Of a stretch of 54,471 nucleotides of DNA, positions 52,372 to 54,471 are shown one piece after another. The stretch lies in NCBI RefSeq assembly GCF_009496285.1, contig NZ_WIJK01000016.1, forward strand, positions 1 through 54,471, given 5' to 3'. The stretch comes from Streptococcus mitis (lineage in GTDB: Bacteria > Bacillota > Bacilli > Lactobacillales > Streptococcaceae). Positions within the stretch are counted from its first letter, which is position 1, and the number at the start of each line of letters is the position of its first letter. The position numbers and the translations under genes were made by a program. A model generated the notes under the pieces. The model was not told the DNA's origin. It did no database searches and saw only the letters and a list, made by a program, of their open reading frames with translations.

Positions 52372-54289
52372 TTTCTACTCCTTTTTGAGTTTTATTAGCG
52401 ACTTTCTTAGTAGGTTTTATGCGACGTTTGATTTTCCAAATACTTGCTCCCATAGCTGGCAAGGTAAATGTCAAAGTCTGCTCATAATCCTTCCACAATC
52501 CTTCTTGAGTTTGAACAGTTTGGTTATGCTCTTTCCACACACCACCCCATTGTTCTAACTCTGTATTCCAAATTTCTTCATAAATACCTGCAACAGGAAG
52601 ACCAATTGTGAAATCAGGACGTTCAACTGGTGCCATATTGAAGACACAGACTAGCATCTCGCCTTTCTTGCCTTTTCGGATAAAGGAAAGAACACTCTGA
52701 TCTCTGTTATCCGCATCAATAATTTCAATACCGTCATAGCTTGTATCAATTTCCCAAAGACAACGGTGGTCTTTATAAAGCTGATTCAACTGTGATGTAA
52801 AGTATTTCATCTTGGCATTCATCGGATCTTCTAGGTTAGACCACTCTAATTGCTCTTCGGATTTCCACTCTAGGAATTGACCAAACTCACTACCCATGAA
52901 GAGTAATTTCTTACCAGGGTGACAAATTTGATAAGTGTAGAGGTTTCTCAAACCAGCAAACTGATTGTATCGATCACCCCACATCTTATGCATCATACTT
53001 TTCTTACCATGTACAACCTCATCATGTGAGAATGGTAGGAGATAATTTTCATTAAAGACATACATGAAGCTGAAGGTCACTAGATTAAAGTCATACTTGC
53101 GGTAAATAGGATCTTCTTCGTAGAAACGTAGGATATCGTTCATCCAACCCATGTTCCACTTGTAGTCAAATCCAAGTCCACCCATTTCTTTCATACCGGT
53201 AATCTTGGTACCTGAAGAAGACTCCTCTGCAATCATCATAACATCCGGATGAGCTAGCTTAATAACATCGTTCAAGCGTTGAAGGAAATAATAGCCTTCA
53301 TAGTTGAGATTGCCTCCGTCTTTATTTGGTGTCCATGGAGCATTGTCATAATCTAGATAGAGAATATTACTTACAGCATCAACACGAATACCATCTAGGT
53401 GATAGAAATCAATCCAAAACTTAATGCTAGAAATCAAGAAAGATTGGACTTCATTTTTACCAAGGTCAAAGTTAAGTGCTCCCCAACCGTAGTTGTTAGC
53501 CTTATTATGATCTTGGTATTCAAAAGTTGGTGTGCCATCATAGTATGCCAAAGCATCATCATTGATGGTAAAGTGACCCGGCACCCAATCCACAATTACA
53601 CCGATATTGTTGATATGACATTCCTCAACAAAATCTTGGAACTCTTCAGGACGACCATAGGCATGCTCTAAAGCAAAGTAACCCATGAGCTGATAACCCC
53701 AACTCAAACCAAGTGGGTGAACCATCAAAGGCATAAACTCGATATGAGTATAGTTCATCTCAACAAGATAGGGGATGAGCTCTTCTTTGAGTTGAGCAAA
53801 ACTATAAGGTGTTCCATCAGGATTTCTCTTCCAAGATCCTGCATGCACCTCGTAGATATTGACCGGTCTTTCGAAAAATCTCCAACGTTTTCTACGAGCT
53901 AACCAGAGACCGTCCTTCCATTTTTTCTCAGGTATTTCTGTTAAAACAGCTCCTGTTCCCGGACGAGCTTCATAGCGTACTGCCAAAGGATCAATCTTCA
54001 TAAGCTGATGACCATTAGCACGAGTAATATGATATTTATAAATATGCCCCTCTTGAGCTAAAGTTGTAAAAACTTCCCAAACTCCAGATTCATTACGAAC
54101 CATGGGGATTTGATTTTCAGCCCAGTTAGTAAAATCACCAACTAGATGGACAGCCTGCGCATTTGGCGCCCAGACACGGAATGTATAGCCATACTCACCG
54201 TCTCTTTCTTCACGATGCGCTCCCAAATAGTGCTGAAGATGAAAATTTTCGCCACTAGTAAAAGTTCTTAAAGCCTCAAATTTATCCAT
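52361..54289 (-). CDS. glgB: 1,4-alpha-glucan branching enzyme
   Basis: Creates alpha-1,6 branches in glycogen. 642 residues: a CBM48 domain (about 25-115) and a GH13 catalytic domain with nucleophile D304 (LDGIRVDAV), acid/base E355 (MIAEESSS) and the third acid in [14 protein letters not shown]. First gene of glgBCDA. A GGGGGATT site precedes the ATG. Confidence 0.97.
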   Translation of the reverse strand: MDKFEALRTFTSGENFHLQHYLGAHREERDGEYGYTFRVWAPNAQAVHLVGDFTNWAENQIPMVRNESGVWEVFTTLAQEGHIYKYHITRANGHQLMKIDPLAVRYEARPGTGAVLTEIPEKKWKDGLWLARRKRWRFFERPVNIYEVHAGSWKRNPDGTPYSFAQLKEELIPYLVEMNYTHIEFMPLMVHPLGLSWGYQLMGYFALEHAYGRPEEFQDFVEECHINNIGVIVDWVPGHFTINDDALAYYDGTPTFEYQDHNKANNYGWGALNFDLGKNEVQSFLISSIKFWIDFYHLDGIRVDAVSNILYLDYDNAPWTPNKDGGNLNYEGYYFLQRLNDVIKLAHPDVMMIAEESSSGTKITGMKEMGGLGFDYKWNMGWMNDILRFYEEDPIYRKYDFNLVTFSFMYVFNENYLLPFSHDEVVHGKKSMMHKMWGDRYNQFAGLRNLYTYQICHPGKKLLFMGSEFGQFLEWKSEEQLEWSNLEDPMNAKMKYFTSQLNQLYKDHRCLWEIDTSYDGIEIIDADNRDQSVLSFIRKGKKGEMLVCVFNMAPVERPDFTIGLPVAGIYEEIWNTELEQWGGVWKEHNQTVQTQEGLWKDYEQTLTFTLPAMGASIWKIKRRIKPTKKVANKTQKGVENEE

Positions 54290-54305
54290 TGAATCCCCCT
54301 TTTAT

Positions 54306-54356
54306 TGTAAGCGTTTTCTATATTTCTATTATACTACCTTTTAAGAAAACTTTCAA
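54306..54356 (-). promoter_or_regulatory. Promoter of the glg operon with downstream cre site
   Basis: TTGAAA (54356-54351), a 17-bp spacer and TATAAT (54333-54328). TGTAAGCGTTTTCT (54306-54319, plus strand) fits the cre consensus at 13 of 14 positions and lies between the -10 and the gene, where bound CcpA would block elongation. Confidence 0.85.
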
Positions 54357-54471
54357 CTAATTTCCGAATTCTCCTAAAATTTTTTTCGAAAATCTTCATA
54401 TAGTTATCTTAACATTTCTAAAATTTTCATAAATTATAATAAGCGATGTAATTTTCTATTAGCTACTATTA
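54357..54471. other. AT-rich right edge without a recognised gene
   Basis: No reading frame, repeat or site could be supported here. Confidence 0.4.

Overview
The window comes from a low-GC Gram-positive genome. Gene content, a BOX repeat, the Pht histidine-triad proteins with AdcAII, and near-pneumococcal protein sequences point to a mitis-group Streptococcus (S. pneumoniae, S. pseudopneumoniae or S. mitis). Species cannot be settled from this window. Most genes lie on the minus strand, so the window reads best from right to left.

Layout. (1) 1-2030 is an accessory scar at the 3' end of the 23S rRNA methyltransferase gene rlmCD/rumA, a known integration site of streptococcal ICEs. It holds the start of a DNA methyltransferase, a decayed element-encoded RumA tail, duplicated RumA 3' ends with att-like cores, and a 1.27-kb islet with a nucleotidyltransferase-fold gene. 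(2) 1985-13197 is conserved housekeeping: rlmCD, a secreted DUF1002 protein, pvaA, a nucleoid-associated protein, glyA, a GNAT, tsaC, prmC, prfA, a second GNAT and tdk on the minus strand, then a tautomerase and mnmE on the plus strand. (3) 13200-16140 holds dispersed repeats, a BOX element, hemH and pepT. (4) 16182-23060 is a zinc-acquisition locus: two Pht proteins and the zinc lipoprotein AdcAII, with AdcR-type operators just downstream of two matching promoters. (5) 23162-34865 is the lactose/galactose tagatose-6-phosphate locus (lacABCD, lacT, lacFEG), lacX and a galactitol-type PTS (IIA, IIB, IIC). It has cre sites and a LacT antitermination leader. (6) 34970-36560 is a degraded stretch with a pseudogene, a two-helix small membrane protein, an IS200-like remnant and a dispersed repeat. 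(7) 36603-44542 is lepA, a phosphoesterase gene, recN, argR, tlyA, ispA, xseB and xseA. (8) 44672-48458 is eno, a YueI-family gene that may be leaderless, glycerate kinase and serB. (9) 48484-54333 is the glycogen operon glgB-glgC-glgD-glgA with a cre site between promoter and gene.

The genes form coherent units: translation and tRNA modification in (2), zinc uptake in (4), galactoside catabolism under catabolite control in (5), DNA repair and isoprenoid synthesis in (7), glycogen synthesis in (9). From memory of the S. pneumoniae TIGR4 gene order, three blocks that lie apart there are joined here, with junctions at the pht genes and between xseA and eno. The most unusual part is the layered att/RumA-tail structure in the first 2 kb. 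No CRISPR array, rRNA or tRNA gene was recognised.
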